A stretch of 64,000 nucleotides of DNA from Candidatus Azobacteroides sp. (GCA_009783445.1 WRFY01000125.1:41587-105586); one strand, 5' to 3'. Shown: positions 53,222-63,162, counted from the first letter of the stretch. Notes: generated by a model from the letters alone, not told the origin. Program-made: numbers and translations.

Positions 53222-55576
53222 TTAGAACGGATATCCGACTGCGATATGCCAAGCAAAATTTTCCTTGAAATTCGGATAAAAGATCGTCCACCGTTCTTTT
53301 CCCTGTTTTGCTGGATTATATGCTTTTTCCCCGCAATCGAAACGTACCAGAAAATAGTCGAAATCGAGGCGCAATCCCAATCCATAACCCAAAGCAATTT
53401 GTTCGAGAAACGTATTCAGTCTGAATTTGCCTCCTTCCTGTCCATCATAATTCTTGATAGTCCATATATTGCCGGCGTCGATAAAAGCGGCTGCTTCCAA
53501 TTTCCAGAAAAAGCGCGTACGGTATTCTATGTTGAGATCCAGTTTGATATCTCCAGATTGGTTGAAAAACGAAGTCGATTCATTGGGAACATAACTGCCG
53601 GGACCCAATTCCCGTACCGCCCAAGCTCTAATGCTGTTGGCTCCTCCCGAATAATACCTTTTTTCAAAAGGGAGCATTTGAGAATTAGCGTATGGGATGC
53701 CGATGCCTCCTCCTATCCGCCAAGCAATGGAATTTTGTCTGTCGATCACCATTGTTTTCGTATAATCAAAATCTCCTTTTACAAATTGGGCGAAAAGCGT
53801 TTCAAATAATTTATAGGAACCGTATTCGTTTTTTTTTCGTCCCAACAAGGAACTAATTCCATACAAGGTATTTCCAGCCAATTCCAGAGAAAAACGAAAC
53901 GAATGGGCGTCTTTGCTTTTTAGCAAGGGATCGAAAGTTGTTTGGAAAAACGAATAACTGGAACCCACAATAAATTGTTCGGTATATCCGAAATATTCGG
54001 CATTGCGGGGCAAATTTTGTTTGAAAACTTCGTCGATACGGGGAAGATATACATAATCGACGCTCAACAAATCGAATTGGTGATGCGCCGACGTATTGTT
54101 TCTCCCCTGCCATTGGTAACGAATTCCTCCCGACAGCAACGTGCGGTCGTATTCGGGTCGCGTTTGATAGTTGAAACTTAAAATAAATTCGGTGGACGTC
54201 CGCATTCTCCGCAAAAAAGAACTTTTCACAAAAGGAAAAAGAATTTTGGGAAGATGAATTGAGGTTTCTCCTCCCAATTCCAAATAGGGATTGGAAAAAT
54301 TGTTCATCGACTCATAAGCTCCGCGCACTTGCATATTGAATGCTTCGGCTCCTCTGAATAAATTTCGATGGGTATAACCGACGGAAGTAGCAACGCCTAA
54401 ATTGCCCGAAGTGTTGGTGCCTTCCACCGAAAATGAAACGGTCTGCTTCTTCGCCGGAATCGTAAAAATGTACGAATCAAGCCATAACGAATCATTGAAT
54501 TCTTTCTGGTTGTATTGTATGTGCGCATTGCTCAACGCGCGCAAATTGGAAAAAGAAGAATGCGTCAAATCTTCCCTCAATTGCGAATACTGTCTTCCCG
54601 GTACAATGAAGCAATTGTCTAACAAAGTTTTCGCCTTCAAAGAAGGCTTTTTCCCTTTGTAATAGAGGGTATAACGATCGCTTACAATGCTGTCGCTTTT
54701 GGGATAAGTATGAATGTCAATCATCTCCAATGGATTGTAATCCAAATAGATATAAACTTTGTCGTAATAAAATTTTTTGAAAGGAGCTATTGTATCGGCG
54801 GCTGCATTCGTTTTCAGCAGGGGTATTTTCAGGGTTAAATCGACAGCATGGCTGTTCAATGAACTATCGGCATCATACGTAATATTTTCTTTATAAAAGG
54901 CATAATATCCCCTGTTCCGTAAAATATTAGTCAACCGTCCTCTTTCGTCATTCAACAGATTTCGGTCAAACAACATTCCTTCTTTTACCAGAGAGGTCCG
55001 CATCGTAGAAGATTCTCCGCGAATCCGAGTAAAAGGTTCGCCTTCTCTTCCATACAATTCCTTGTAAATGGAAGAGTCTTCCACGGCGGTAGCATAGTGG
55101 CGGATATGGTAAGGTTCGTTTCCTTGAATTCGATAAACGACGTTGGCCTTTTTGTTTCGCAAAGAAGTTTTTGAAGCGACGTCCACATGAAGATAACCCT
55201 TGTTGACAAACAATTTTCTGAATTCAGATTCTGTTTTGTCTACCAAAGTCGAATCGAAGATAACCGGTTCTTCTCCAATTTTTTTGATAAACCGGTTGAT
55301 CCACTTTGTAGAATCTTTTCCCGACAGGTTATATACATTAAACATGGTTTTGTACACTCCAAACATTTTGTAATTCGGCAATTGCCTTACATACGGTTTC
55401 AATTCAAGGCTCTTGTATTCCGGAATATCGGATTCTATTTCGACTTTGTCCAAAAGATATTCTCCTTCCGGCACAAATTTAGTCGAACCACAGGCATACA
55501 AACCTATTGTAACCAAGACTATTATCCATTTCAAAAAGAGTTTAACCAACTTTATATCTGCAAATATTTTCCCCAT
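53222..55576 (-). CDS. tamL: BamA/TamA-type outer-membrane protein, lipoprotein form (TamL)
   Basis: 784 residues. The N-terminus MGKIFADIKLVKLFLKWIIV ends in a lipobox LYAC (Cys29). POTRA-like repeats span about 40-370 (VNKGYLHVDVASKTSL, NRGYYAFYKENITYD, SNLRALSNAHIQYNQ), then a 16-strand-type barrel with the late FEKRYYSGGANSIRAWAVRELGPG motif, homologous to the (V/I)RGF lid-lock region. Ends FAWHIAVGYPF with a C-terminal Phe. The lipid anchor on a BamA paralogue marks the Bacteroidetes TamL, proposed to work with TamB; no tamB is in the window. Confidence 0.9.
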   Translation of the reverse strand: MGKIFADIKLVKLFLKWIIVLVTIGLYACGSTKFVPEGEYLLDKVEIESDIPEYKSLELKPYVRQLPNYKMFGVYKTMFNVYNLSGKDSTKWINRFIKKIGEEPVIFDSTLVDKTESEFRKLFVNKGYLHVDVASKTSLRNKKANVVYRIQGNEPYHIRHYATAVEDSSIYKELYGREGEPFTRIRGESSTMRTSLVKEGMLFDRNLLNDERGRLTNILRNRGYYAFYKENITYDADSSLNSHAVDLTLKIPLLKTNAAADTIAPFKKFYYDKVYIYLDYNPLEMIDIHTYPKSDSIVSDRYTLYYKGKKPSLKAKTLLDNCFIVPGRQYSQLREDLTHSSFSNLRALSNAHIQYNQKEFNDSLWLDSYIFTIPAKKQTVSFSVEGTNTSGNLGVATSVGYTHRNLFRGAEAFNMQVRGAYESMNNFSNPYLELGGETSIHLPKILFPFVKSSFLRRMRTSTEFILSFNYQTRPEYDRTLLSGGIRYQWQGRNNTSAHHQFDLLSVDYVYLPRIDEVFKQNLPRNAEYFGYTEQFIVGSSYSFFQTTFDPLLKSKDAHSFRFSLELAGNTLYGISSLLGRKKNEYGSYKLFETLFAQFVKGDFDYTKTMVIDRQNSIAWRIGGGIGIPYANSQMLPFEKRYYSGGANSIRAWAVRELGPGSYVPNESTSFFNQSGDIKLDLNIEYRTRFFWKLEAAAFIDAGNIWTIKNYDGQEGGKFRLNTFLEQIALGYGLGLRLDFDYFLVRFDCGEKAYNPAKQGKERWTIFYPNFKENFAWHIAVGYPF

Positions 55577-55593
55577 TTACTAAAATTTCCACG

Positions 55594-55601
55594 CAAAGGT
55601 A
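55594..55601 (-). promoter_or_regulatory. -7 box (TACCTTTG) for tamL
   Basis: CAAAGGTA on the plus strand, 18 bases upstream of the tamL ATG, predicting a leader of about 10 bases. Confidence 0.62.
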
Positions 55602-55684
55602 ATTACTCCCAGTGAATTCCCTTCAAGTTCGCGACATAATTTTTTACAAGAAACAGCCGTCATTGATTTTCCCGTGGGTTGAAA

Positions 55685-56455
55685 CTATCGAATCATCCCT
55701 GCCTGGGGTATCACATCGTCGATCGGGAGAACGCGTATTTTTTCCTGATAAATGGTGAAATTGGCTACTAAAACGGGCGTTTTGTTTTTGCTTGGCAAGT
55801 GCAGATTTCCATATACAGAGATTATCCGCCGATTTTTCGGCGCTGCATATTGCGTAGTAAACCATCCGTCGTGCATGATCGTATCTCGCCGAACCCAATT
55901 CGTATCGTTGTATTGAACACAAAAAGTGAGAACGGGTTTGATCGAATCGTTTATTCCGATAGTTAGCAGTTTCAATTGGTAGTTTTGCAGGGCATCGAGA
56001 CGAGTCGTATCCAATCGGAATGGCCGGATATTTTCACCCCTCCTCGAACAGAGCATGAAAACTGGCGAAGTTTGTAAAAAAATCGTATCTCGGACCGTTA
56101 ATTCGTCTTGGATTTTTTTCCGTTCTTTCTCCAAATCGCGAATCAGTAAAGCATATCTTTCGGCCACCTTATTGTTTACCTTGACGTATTTTTCCAAATT
56201 GGCATTGTACCAAACCAATGAAGTATCGAAGGTTTGTTCCGATATCCCATGCTTTTGAAATACGGAATGAAGCAATTGCTGTTTCCGTAAAGAATCGGAA
56301 AAAAAGACGGAATTATTTTCCCTGATCTCTATTTCGGCAATATACAGATCAAACAAAACATCTTCCATTTTTTTATCCGATAATACGTTTAGGGGACGAT
56401 TTCCGCAAGCTGAAAATAGCATAACGGGTAAAACAAAGAAAAAGATTTTTTTCAC
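55685..56455 (-). CDS. DUF4296 lipoprotein
   Basis: 256 residues from a GTG at 56455; the frame closes with a TAA three codons upstream, so no ATG is available. Signal peptide MKKIFFFVLPVMLFSACG with lipobox FSAC. The MEDVLFDLYIAEIEIREN segment and FQKHGISEQTFDTSLVWYNANLEKYVKV are the DUF4296 core. Function unknown; it sits after lspA as in related genomes. Confidence 0.88.
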   Translation of the reverse strand: MKKIFFFVLPVMLFSACGNRPLNVLSDKKMEDVLFDLYIAEIEIRENNSVFFSDSLRKQQLLHSVFQKHGISEQTFDTSLVWYNANLEKYVKVNNKVAERYALLIRDLEKERKKIQDELTVRDTIFLQTSPVFMLCSRRGENIRPFRLDTTRLDALQNYQLKLLTIGINDSIKPVLTFCVQYNDTNWVRRDTIMHDGWFTTQYAAPKNRRIISVYGNLHLPSKNKTPVLVANFTIYQEKIRVLPIDDVIPQAGMIR

Positions 56456-56499
56456 TTTTGTTTACATGTTAAATGATAAATTCTGATTATCCGAAATTC

Positions 56500-57111
56500 T
56501 TAGAATTTGAAACTCTTAGAAAATGTGTTCCGGTAAAAAAGCGCTACAACAAAAATTCCCACGCTAATAAAGGCATCTGCTAAATTAAATATGTAACGAA
56601 AAAAAACAAATTCGGTTCCCCCCGCCCATGGAATCCACGAAGGCCAGATAAATTCAAATAAGGGAAAGAAAAACATATCGACTACTTTTCCATGCAACCA
56701 AGTGCCATATCCTCCTTCCGGCGGAAACAAAGCGGCTACAGAATAAGGCGTACTCTCGCTGAAAATCACTCCATAGAAAATGCTGTCGATAATATTTCCG
56801 ATGGCGCCGGCAAAAATCATGGAAACAGCCAAGATGTATCCCAAGCTAAAATCATTTTTTACCAACTGATAGAGATAGTAAACGATCCACAAAGAAGCGG
56901 CAATGCGAAAAATCGAAAGGAACAGTTTTCCTATTACCTCGATTCCCATGGCCATACCATTATTTTCTACAAACCGGATCAGAAACCAATTTGTAACTGT
57001 TATATCTTCATACAACATCATGTGGGTTTTTACCCATATTTTAACGATTTGATCTGTAAGAAGAATCAATATAATAAGAACAAGGGCGCAGAAACCTTTT
57101 GATAATTTCAT
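56500..57111 (-). CDS. lspA: Lipoprotein signal peptidase (signal peptidase II)
   Basis: 203 residues and four membrane helices. Catalytic aspartates Asp109 (GAIGNIIDSI) and Asp179 (YIFNLADAFIS). Longer than E. coli LspA through an inserted loop about 115-165, common in Bacteroidetes. Processes the diacylated prolipoproteins, several of which are encoded in this window. Its ATG directly follows the stop of the DksA-like gene. Confidence 0.95.
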   Translation of the reverse strand: MKLSKGFCALVLIILILLTDQIVKIWVKTHMMLYEDITVTNWFLIRFVENNGMAMGIEVIGKLFLSIFRIAASLWIVYYLYQLVKNDFSLGYILAVSMIFAGAIGNIIDSIFYGVIFSESTPYSVAALFPPEGGYGTWLHGKVVDMFFFPLFEFIWPSWIPWAGGTEFVFFRYIFNLADAFISVGIFVVALFYRNTFSKSFKF

Positions 57112-57489
57112 CTATTTTTGGCCTTGTTTAGCTTCTATACTCAAAGTAGCGTGCGGTACAGCGCGAAGTCGTTCTTTAGGAATCAATTTACCGGTTTCTC
57201 TGCATATACCATACGTTTTATTTTCGATGCGCACCAAAGCGGCTTGTAAACTCTGAATGAATTTCATTTGGCGTTGCGCCAAGCGGCCGGCTTCCTCTTT
57301 CGACAAAGTAGCGGCGCCTTCTTCCAAGACTTTAAATGTGGGAGAAGTATCCGTTACGTCGTTTCCATCGGTATTCATCAATGTCGCCTTCAATAAATCA
57401 TAATCCCGCTTCGCCGCTTCCAATTTGTCCAAAATAATGGAACGAAATTCTTCCAATTCCGCATCCGTATACCGTGTTTTTTCACTCAT
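57112..57489 (-). CDS. TraR/DksA family protein with degenerate zinc finger
   Basis: 125 residues. N-terminal coiled coil (about 5-80) with DGNDVTDTSPTFKVLEEGAATLSKEEA at its tip, then YGICRETGKLIPKERLRAVPHA. Only one of the four zinc cysteines is left, which is the usual state of this protein in Bacteroidales as far as I recall. It may act on RNA polymerase like DksA, but this is not proven for the family. Good promoter at 57510-57540. Probably co-transcribed with lspA and the DUF4296 gene. Confidence 0.88.
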   Translation of the reverse strand: MSEKTRYTDAELEEFRSIILDKLEAAKRDYDLLKATLMNTDGNDVTDTSPTFKVLEEGAATLSKEEAGRLAQRQMKFIQSLQAALVRIENKTYGICRETGKLIPKERLRAVPHATLSIEAKQGQK

Positions 57490-57509
57490 GATTTTAAAAT
57501 TTAATTTGT

Positions 57510-57540
57510 CAAAATTACTATTTTTATTTGAAAATACAAA
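57510..57540 (-). promoter_or_regulatory. -33/-7 promoter for the dksA-like/lspA operon
   Basis: Minus strand TTTG at 57540-57537, a 19-base spacer, then TAATTTTG at 57517-57510. Both elements and their distance fit the Bacteroidota consensus, and the ATG is 21 bases downstream. Confidence 0.7.
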
Positions 57541-57586
57541 TTATCGAACTGAGAAAGAAGGCTTCAATTCAATTTGATTCAAGCAA

Positions 57587-60500
57587 TTATTCTGTTTTTT
57601 CTACTTTTACCCATAGTTTGAAATCGTCCATATCCAATTCGATTCCTTCTGTTAAGCGCTCCAAACTCACATTATTAGCAAGCACTTGATTGGCAATGTA
57701 TTGCCTATATTCTTCAACCGCTTCGTTGATGCGGGAATCCGATTGGAGGATGACATTGATTTTATCCACAATTTCGTAGCCTTTCGATTTACGGACATTT
57801 TGGATGCGGTTTACCAATTCGCGGGCGACGCCTTCTTTTTTCAACTCTTCGGTCAGAGTAATATCTAAAGCGACCGTCAGTTTTCCGTTGTTTGCAACCA
57901 ACCATCCCGGAATGTCTTCCGAAATAATTTCTACATCGTCAATGGTAATTTCCACTGTTTGACCGGCCACCGGAACTTGGAGGCTGCCGGTTTGTTCCAA
58001 TTTCAAAATGTCTTCCTGGTATATTTCAGTCAAAGCATTCGCCAAATTTTTCATTATCTTGCCGTAACGAGGACCTAATTTTTTGAAATCGGGCTTGATT
58101 TTCTTCACCAGCATGCCGGCTGTATTGTTCACATAATGGATTTCTTTGACATTTACTTCATTCAAAATCAACGCATGGACTGCTTCGATGGCTTCCTTTT
58201 GGCGTTCATCCACCACCGGAATCATCATCGAAGACAAGGGTTGTCGAACTTTGATATTCACTTTGCGGCGCAAGGCCAATACCATGGAAGAGATGTCCTG
58301 CGCCATTTGCATCCGTTCTTCCAAATCCTTATCAATCAAAGATTCATTTGCTACGGGAAAATCCGATAAATGTACAGAATGCTCCCTGTTCCCCGTCAAA
58401 TCCATGTAAAGTTTGTCGGCATAGAATGGAGCAATCGGCGCCATCAATTGGGCAACCGTTTTCAAGCAAACATACAATGTTTGATAAGCCGAAAGTTTAT
58501 CCGCGTCCATTTTGCCGCCCCAAAAACGTTTGCGATTCAAGCGGACATACCAGTTGCTCAGGTTGTCGTTGACAAAATCATTGATCAACCGCCCTGCCCG
58601 CGTAGGTTCGTAAGCCGCATATTGTTCGTCTACTTCTTTCACCACGGAATTCAACAAGGAAAGAATCCAGCGATCAATTTCAGGACGCTCTTTCCACGAA
58701 ACATCCGCTTCTGTCGTATCGAATCCGTCGACATTGGCATAGAGGGCAAAAAATGAATACGTATTATATAAAGTACCAAAAAATTTACGGCGCACTTCTT
58801 CAACGCCTTCTATATCGAATTTCAGGTTATCCCAAGGCGAAGCATTGGTAATCATGTACCAACGCAGAGGATCGGATCCATGAATGGCAATTGTCTGGAA
58901 AGGATCAACAGCGTTGCCCAAACGTTTAGACATCTTGTTGCCGTTTTTATCCAAAACCAATCCATTGGAAACGACCGTTTTGAAAGCTACGCTATCGAAT
59001 ACCATCGTTGCGATTGCATGCAAAGTAAAAAACCATCCACGCGTTTGATCCACGCCTTCCGCAATAAAATCGGCTGGGAATATTCCGTTCAAATCTTTTG
59101 TTTCGAAAGGATAATGCACTTGCGCGTACGGCATAGCGCCCGAATCGAACCAAACGTCGATGAGATCGGCTTCCCGCTTCATCGGTTTTCCGGAAGCGGA
59201 AACCAAAACAATCCGGTCGACATAGGGACGGTGTAAATCTAAGTTTTCCGGATGGAGCGTTAACGGATTTTCTGTCATGAATCCGGCCGCTACCGCTTGG
59301 TTGATTTCGTCGGTTAATTCTGCCAGCGAACCCATGCATTTTTCTTCCGTTCCATCGTCAGTACGCCAAATCGGAAGAGGCGTTCCCCAATAGCGAGAGC
59401 GGGATAAATTCCAGTCTTGAAGATTTTCCAACCATTTGCCAAAACGTCCCGAACCGGTGGACTGCGGTTTCCACTGGATTGTATTGTTTAATTCAATCAT
59501 GCGGTCTTTCATGACCGTTGTCCGGATAAACCAACTATCCAAAGGATAATATAATACCGGTTTATCGGTGCGCCAGCAATGCGGATAATTGTGCACTCGT
59601 TTTTCGATTTTGAAGACCCTGTTCTGCTGTTTCAGCATGACGCAAAGGTCTACATCCAAAGTAGCGTCGTTTTCCGTTAAATGGGGATCGTAGGAATTTT
59701 TCACAAAACGTCCGGCAAATTCGCTGTAAAGCGAAAGATTTATATGGGTTTTTACAAAATCTTCATCCAAATCGGCACAGTTGAAAAATTTTCCGGTCAG
59801 ATCGACCATGGGGCGGCGGTTGCCGTCTTTGTCGATCAACATCAGAGGCGGAACATCGTTCTGTTTGGCCACGCGGTCGTCGTCTGCGCCGAAAGTAGGC
59901 GCAATATGGACCATTCCGGTACCCTCGCTTGTCGTAACAAAATCGCCTAGTATGACGCGGAAAGCGCCTTTGCCCGGATCTACCCAGGGAATCAACTGCT
60001 CGTATTCCATCCCTGCCAATTCGACGCCTCTCCAGGAACCCGCGATTTGAAAAGGTATGAGTTTATCGCCCGGACGATAATCGTTCAGATTACGGTCGGC
60101 TGCTTTTTCGTTGAAATGAGCCGGTACCAAATCTTTGGCCAATATAGCTGTCATGGGTTTCCCACTGTAAGGATTGTAGGATTGAACCGCTACGTATTCA
60201 ATATTTGCCCCTACACAAAGGGCTGTATTCGAAGGCAATGTCCAAGGAGTGGTAGTCCATGCCAAAAAGAAAGCTTCCCCAAAACCGGACATTTCCGGCA
60301 AGGGATTGATTATTTTGAACTGAGCGACGCAGGTAGTATCTTTTACGTCGCGGTAACATCCCGGTTGGTTCAATTCGTGCGTACTCAATCCTGTTCCTGC
60401 GGCGGGCGAATAAGGCTGAATGGTATACCCTTTATATAATAAATCCTTTTTGTAAAGTTCTTTCAGCAACCACCACAAGGTCTCGATATACCGGTTATCG

Positions 60501-60958
60501 CAGGTGATGTAAGGATTTTCCATGTCGACCCAATATCCCATTTGATCGGTCAAATCCTCCCATTCCTTCGTATATTTCATTACATCCCTCCGGCAGGCGG
60601 CGTTGTATTCTTCTACGGAAATTTTTTTGCCAATATCTTCTTTGGTGATTCCCAGCGTTTTTTCCACACCCAATTCTACCGGCAGTCCATGCGTATCCCA
60701 GCCCGCTTTCCGTTGCACCAAAAAACCTTTCATGGTTTTATAGCGGCAAAATAGATCTTTAAGACTTCGGGCGATAACATGATGGATTCCCGGCATTCCA
60801 TTGGCCGAAGGAGGCCCTTCATAAAACACAAACGAAGGAGCATCTTTTCTGATTTCCAAGCTTTTATGGAAAACGTCGTCTTCTTTCCATTGTTTCAATA
60901 TCTCCCGATTGATTTCCGCTAAATCAAATCTGTTATATTCAGCAAATTTTTTATCCAT
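57587..60958 (-). CDS. ileS: Isoleucyl-tRNA synthetase
   Basis: 1123 residues from the ATG at 60958 (MDKKFAEYNRFDLAEIN). The frame runs on to 61054, but that part is the transcribed leader with a tandem repeat. HIGH-type motif in GPPSANGMPGIHHVIARSLKD, here HHV, and the KMSKR loop NKMSKRLGNAVDP are present. CP1 editing domain WTTTPWTLPSNTALCVG. The long eukaryote-like class of IleRS, without the C-terminal zinc cysteines of the E. coli type, as in other Bacteroidetes; that class is typically associated with reduced mupirocin sensitivity (family knowledge only). Confidence 0.96.
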   Translation of the reverse strand: MDKKFAEYNRFDLAEINREILKQWKEDDVFHKSLEIRKDAPSFVFYEGPPSANGMPGIHHVIARSLKDLFCRYKTMKGFLVQRKAGWDTHGLPVELGVEKTLGITKEDIGKKISVEEYNAACRRDVMKYTKEWEDLTDQMGYWVDMENPYITCDNRYIETLWWLLKELYKKDLLYKGYTIQPYSPAAGTGLSTHELNQPGCYRDVKDTTCVAQFKIINPLPEMSGFGEAFFLAWTTTPWTLPSNTALCVGANIEYVAVQSYNPYSGKPMTAILAKDLVPAHFNEKAADRNLNDYRPGDKLIPFQIAGSWRGVELAGMEYEQLIPWVDPGKGAFRVILGDFVTTSEGTGMVHIAPTFGADDDRVAKQNDVPPLMLIDKDGNRRPMVDLTGKFFNCADLDEDFVKTHINLSLYSEFAGRFVKNSYDPHLTENDATLDVDLCVMLKQQNRVFKIEKRVHNYPHCWRTDKPVLYYPLDSWFIRTTVMKDRMIELNNTIQWKPQSTGSGRFGKWLENLQDWNLSRSRYWGTPLPIWRTDDGTEEKCMGSLAELTDEINQAVAAGFMTENPLTLHPENLDLHRPYVDRIVLVSASGKPMKREADLIDVWFDSGAMPYAQVHYPFETKDLNGIFPADFIAEGVDQTRGWFFTLHAIATMVFDSVAFKTVVSNGLVLDKNGNKMSKRLGNAVDPFQTIAIHGSDPLRWYMITNASPWDNLKFDIEGVEEVRRKFFGTLYNTYSFFALYANVDGFDTTEADVSWKERPEIDRWILSLLNSVVKEVDEQYAAYEPTRAGRLINDFVNDNLSNWYVRLNRKRFWGGKMDADKLSAYQTLYVCLKTVAQLMAPIAPFYADKLYMDLTGNREHSVHLSDFPVANESLIDKDLEERMQMAQDISSMVLALRRKVNIKVRQPLSSMMIPVVDERQKEAIEAVHALILNEVNVKEIHYVNNTAGMLVKKIKPDFKKLGPRYGKIMKNLANALTEIYQEDILKLEQTGSLQVPVAGQTVEITIDDVEIISEDIPGWLVANNGKLTVALDITLTEELKKEGVARELVNRIQNVRKSKGYEIVDKINVILQSDSRINEAVEEYRQYIANQVLANNVSLERLTEGIELDMDDFKLWVKVEKTE

Positions 60959-60974
60959 ATCGTCAACACTCAAC

Positions 60975-61016
60975 AATAACCAGCTTTCATAAATTAATAA
61001 CCAGCTTTCATAAATT
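60975..61016 (-). repeat. Perfect 21-bp tandem duplication in the ileS leader
   Basis: Two identical 21-base units (60975-60995 and 60996-61016) lie between the ileS promoter and the ileS ATG. The unit includes AACCAGCTTTCATAAATT on the plus strand. Each copy contains an ATG on the minus strand and sits directly at or after the expected transcription start. Confidence 0.9.
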
Positions 61017-61021
61017 GAGGT

Positions 61022-61029
61022 GCAAAGGT
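61022..61029 (-). promoter_or_regulatory. -7 box (TACCTTTG) for ileS
   Basis: CAAAGGTA on the plus strand; the start of transcription would be near 61015. A TTTG-rich stretch lies 18-22 bases upstream. Confidence 0.65.
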
Positions 61030-61058
61030 AATGATTTTTCTTCAAACCAAACAAACAA

Positions 61059-61808
61059 TCAAAATTCCAGATAAGGAGCGATGCGAACCCAATCTTCAGG
61101 AGTAAATTCTTCCAACAGTTTCAATTCGTCGATTCCGGTTAATTTTCCTTTCTTTTTCCGCATTTCCAGAATGGCTTTTGCCTGATAAAAATTGATATAG
61201 GGATGCGCCTTCAGTTTATCCAAAGAAGAGGTATTTACTTGAATACGGATTATTTGATTTGGATCTACGCTCAAATACGGAATTATCCTGTCATACAATT
61301 CCTCGTACATTCCGTACACTTCTTGCAATTGTTCGATTCGGTGATAACCTCCCAGCAATTTACGGTAAGCAATGATTCGTTTGGCGAAGGAAGAACCGAT
61401 TCCGGGTATTTTCATCAAATCCAAGGAATCCGCCGTATTTAATTCGATCATGCTTCCTACCGGCAGTTTTTCCGTTTTAGGATAATTTTTAGGAACGGCC
61501 GGCGCCAGGCTGTCTTTTTCCCGAACATAGTACGTTTTTGGAGAAGGTTGCGAAGGCAAATGATAGTAAGTTTTACGGTTTTCCTTCGGTTTGGAACGAA
61601 ACAAAGGAGTATAGGCTTCTTCCCGCGTTTCGGGCGAAGCATTTTCTCCGTCCATTTTTTCTGCAAACGCTTCCTTTTCAACCGGTTGAAGATTCGATTT
61701 AGAGGAAGAAAAAAAGAATTTTCCCGCTAACACGCCTCCAATAAAGACTATTAAAAGGAGAATTCCCTGACGTTCGCGACGCGAAAAATAAAAAAAATCT
61801 TTCCACAT
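61059..61808 (-). CDS. Membrane-anchored helix-hairpin-helix protein (ComEA-like)
   Basis: 249 residues. One N-terminal membrane helix (about 14-34), a polar linker, then HhH motifs: IELNTADSLDLMKIPGIGSSFAKRIIAYRKLLGGY (about 122-156) and YINFYQAKAILEMRKKKGKLTGIDEL. ComEA proteins bind DNA in natural transformation, but in Bacteroidetes this protein occurs widely without a proven role. ATG at 61808. Confidence 0.85.
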   Translation of the reverse strand: MWKDFFYFSRRERQGILLLIVFIGGVLAGKFFFSSSKSNLQPVEKEAFAEKMDGENASPETREEAYTPLFRSKPKENRKTYYHLPSQPSPKTYYVREKDSLAPAVPKNYPKTEKLPVGSMIELNTADSLDLMKIPGIGSSFAKRIIAYRKLLGGYHRIEQLQEVYGMYEELYDRIIPYLSVDPNQIIRIQVNTSSLDKLKAHPYINFYQAKAILEMRKKKGKLTGIDELKLLEEFTPEDWVRIAPYLEF

Positions 61809-61854
61809 GATAATGTTTGGTTAAATTAAATAATTGGCTTAAAGCTGTTTCAAA

Positions 61855-61901
61855 GGAACGCAGATAACAGGAATTATCTGCGTTCCAAATTATCTGCGTT
61901 C
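61855..61901 (-). terminator. Hairpin after metK with an extra copy of one arm
   Basis: GGAACGCAGATAA (61855-61867) pairs over 13 bases with TTATCTGCGTTCC (61874-61886), with a 6-base loop. A further copy of the second arm (TTATCTGCGTTC) lies at 61890-61901 and overlaps the metK stop codon. On the minus strand the stem is followed by TTTG, a weak U-tract. Confidence 0.55.
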
Positions 61902-63162
61902 AAAGTCCCAGTTCTTTTCTGATTTTCTCCACATAATCCAGTTTTTCCCACGTAAATAACTCTACTTCAAGCGATTTAATCGGTTCTTCGTTATATTTTG
62001 AAGTAAAAACTTTTCTGACGACTTCCGGTTGGCGTCCCATGTGTCCATAGGCAGCGGTTTCCAAATAAATTGGATGACGGAGTTTCAAGCGATTTTCGAT
62101 CGCTTTGGGACGCATGTCGAAAATGGCAGCCACTTTCTCCGCTATTTGACTGTCGGTCAAGGAAATTTTACTTTTTCCATACGTATTCACAAAAATACTC
62201 ATTGGTTCGGCAATTCCAATAGCATAAGCAACTTGTACCAAAATTTCGTCGGCGACTCCTGCAGCTACCAAATTTTTGGCAATATGACGGGCGGCATACG
62301 CAGCCGAACGATCGACCTTGGAGGGGTCTTTTCCCGAAAAAGCGCCGCCTCCATGCGCTCCTTTTCCGCCGTACGTATCCACGATGATTTTTCTTCCCGT
62401 TAATCCAGTGTCGCCATGAGGACCGCCAATCACAAACTTGCCGGTTGGATTGACATGGTATTTGATTTTATCATTAAACAAAGCCTGTACATGCAATGGA
62501 TATTTGGCTTTTACCCGTGGAATCAAAATTGTTTGAACATCTTTCGTGATTTTGATCTGCATCGCCTCGTCCGTATCAAATTCGTCATGTTGAGTAGAAA
62601 TGACAATGGTATCGATGCTTTCGGGCGTTCCGTTGTCGTTGTATCGAATCGTCACTTGTGATTTGGCATCGGGACGAAGATAAGGCATCAGCTCGATTTC
62701 GTTTTTGCGGATATGGGTCAATTCGATCAACAGTTGATGGGACAAATCCAAAGGCAAAGGCATATAGTTGGCCGTTTCATTGGTTGCATAACCAAACATC
62801 ATACCTTGGTCGCCCGCGCCTTGATTGAGCAAATCTTTCCGTTCCACTCCCCTATTAATATCGTCCGATTGTTCATGAATAGCGCTCAAAACGCCGCAAG
62901 ATTTTGCTTCAAACTGATATTCGCTTTTGGTATAGCCTATTTTTTCAATTACTTTCCGGGCTACGTCAGGAACATCTACATAAGATTTTGATTTTACTTC
63001 TCCAGCCAATATTACCTGGCCAGTGGTCACTAATGTTTCGCAAGCTACTTTGGAATCAGGATCGTATGCCAAAAACTGATCTAGTAGAGCATCTGAAATT
63101 TGGTCGGCCACTTTATCGGGATGACCTTCAGATACCGATTCGGATGTGAATAAATAACTCAT
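61900..63162 (-). CDS. metK: S-adenosylmethionine synthetase
   Basis: 420 residues. Makes SAM from methionine and ATP. Motifs: [21 protein letters not shown] (about 5-25), [36 protein letters not shown] and [20 protein letters not shown]. Start at the ATG at 63162. Long 5' leader (about 140 bases) with a hairpin, and a hairpin after the stop. Confidence 0.97.
   Translation of the reverse strand: MSYLFTSESVSEGHPDKVADQISDALLDQFLAYDPDSKVACETLVTTGQVILAGEVKSKSYVDVPDVARKVIEKIGYTKSEYQFEAKSCGVLSAIHEQSDDINRGVERKDLLNQGAGDQGMMFGYATNETANYMPLPLDLSHQLLIELTHIRKNEIELMPYLRPDAKSQVTIRYNDNGTPESIDTIVISTQHDEFDTDEAMQIKITKDVQTILIPRVKAKYPLHVQALFNDKIKYHVNPTGKFVIGGPHGDTGLTGRKIIVDTYGGKGAHGGGAFSGKDPSKVDRSAAYAARHIAKNLVAAGVADEILVQVAYAIGIAEPMSIFVNTYGKSKISLTDSQIAEKVAAIFDMRPKAIENRLKLRHPIYLETAAYGHMGRQPEVVRKVFTSKYNEEPIKSLEVELFTWEKLDYVEKIRKELGL

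Noticed and set aside
60959-61054. Extended N-terminus of IleS containing the IYESWLL repeat
   Set aside because: The repeat lies in the leader downstream of the -7 box, and part of the extension lies upstream of the expected transcription start.
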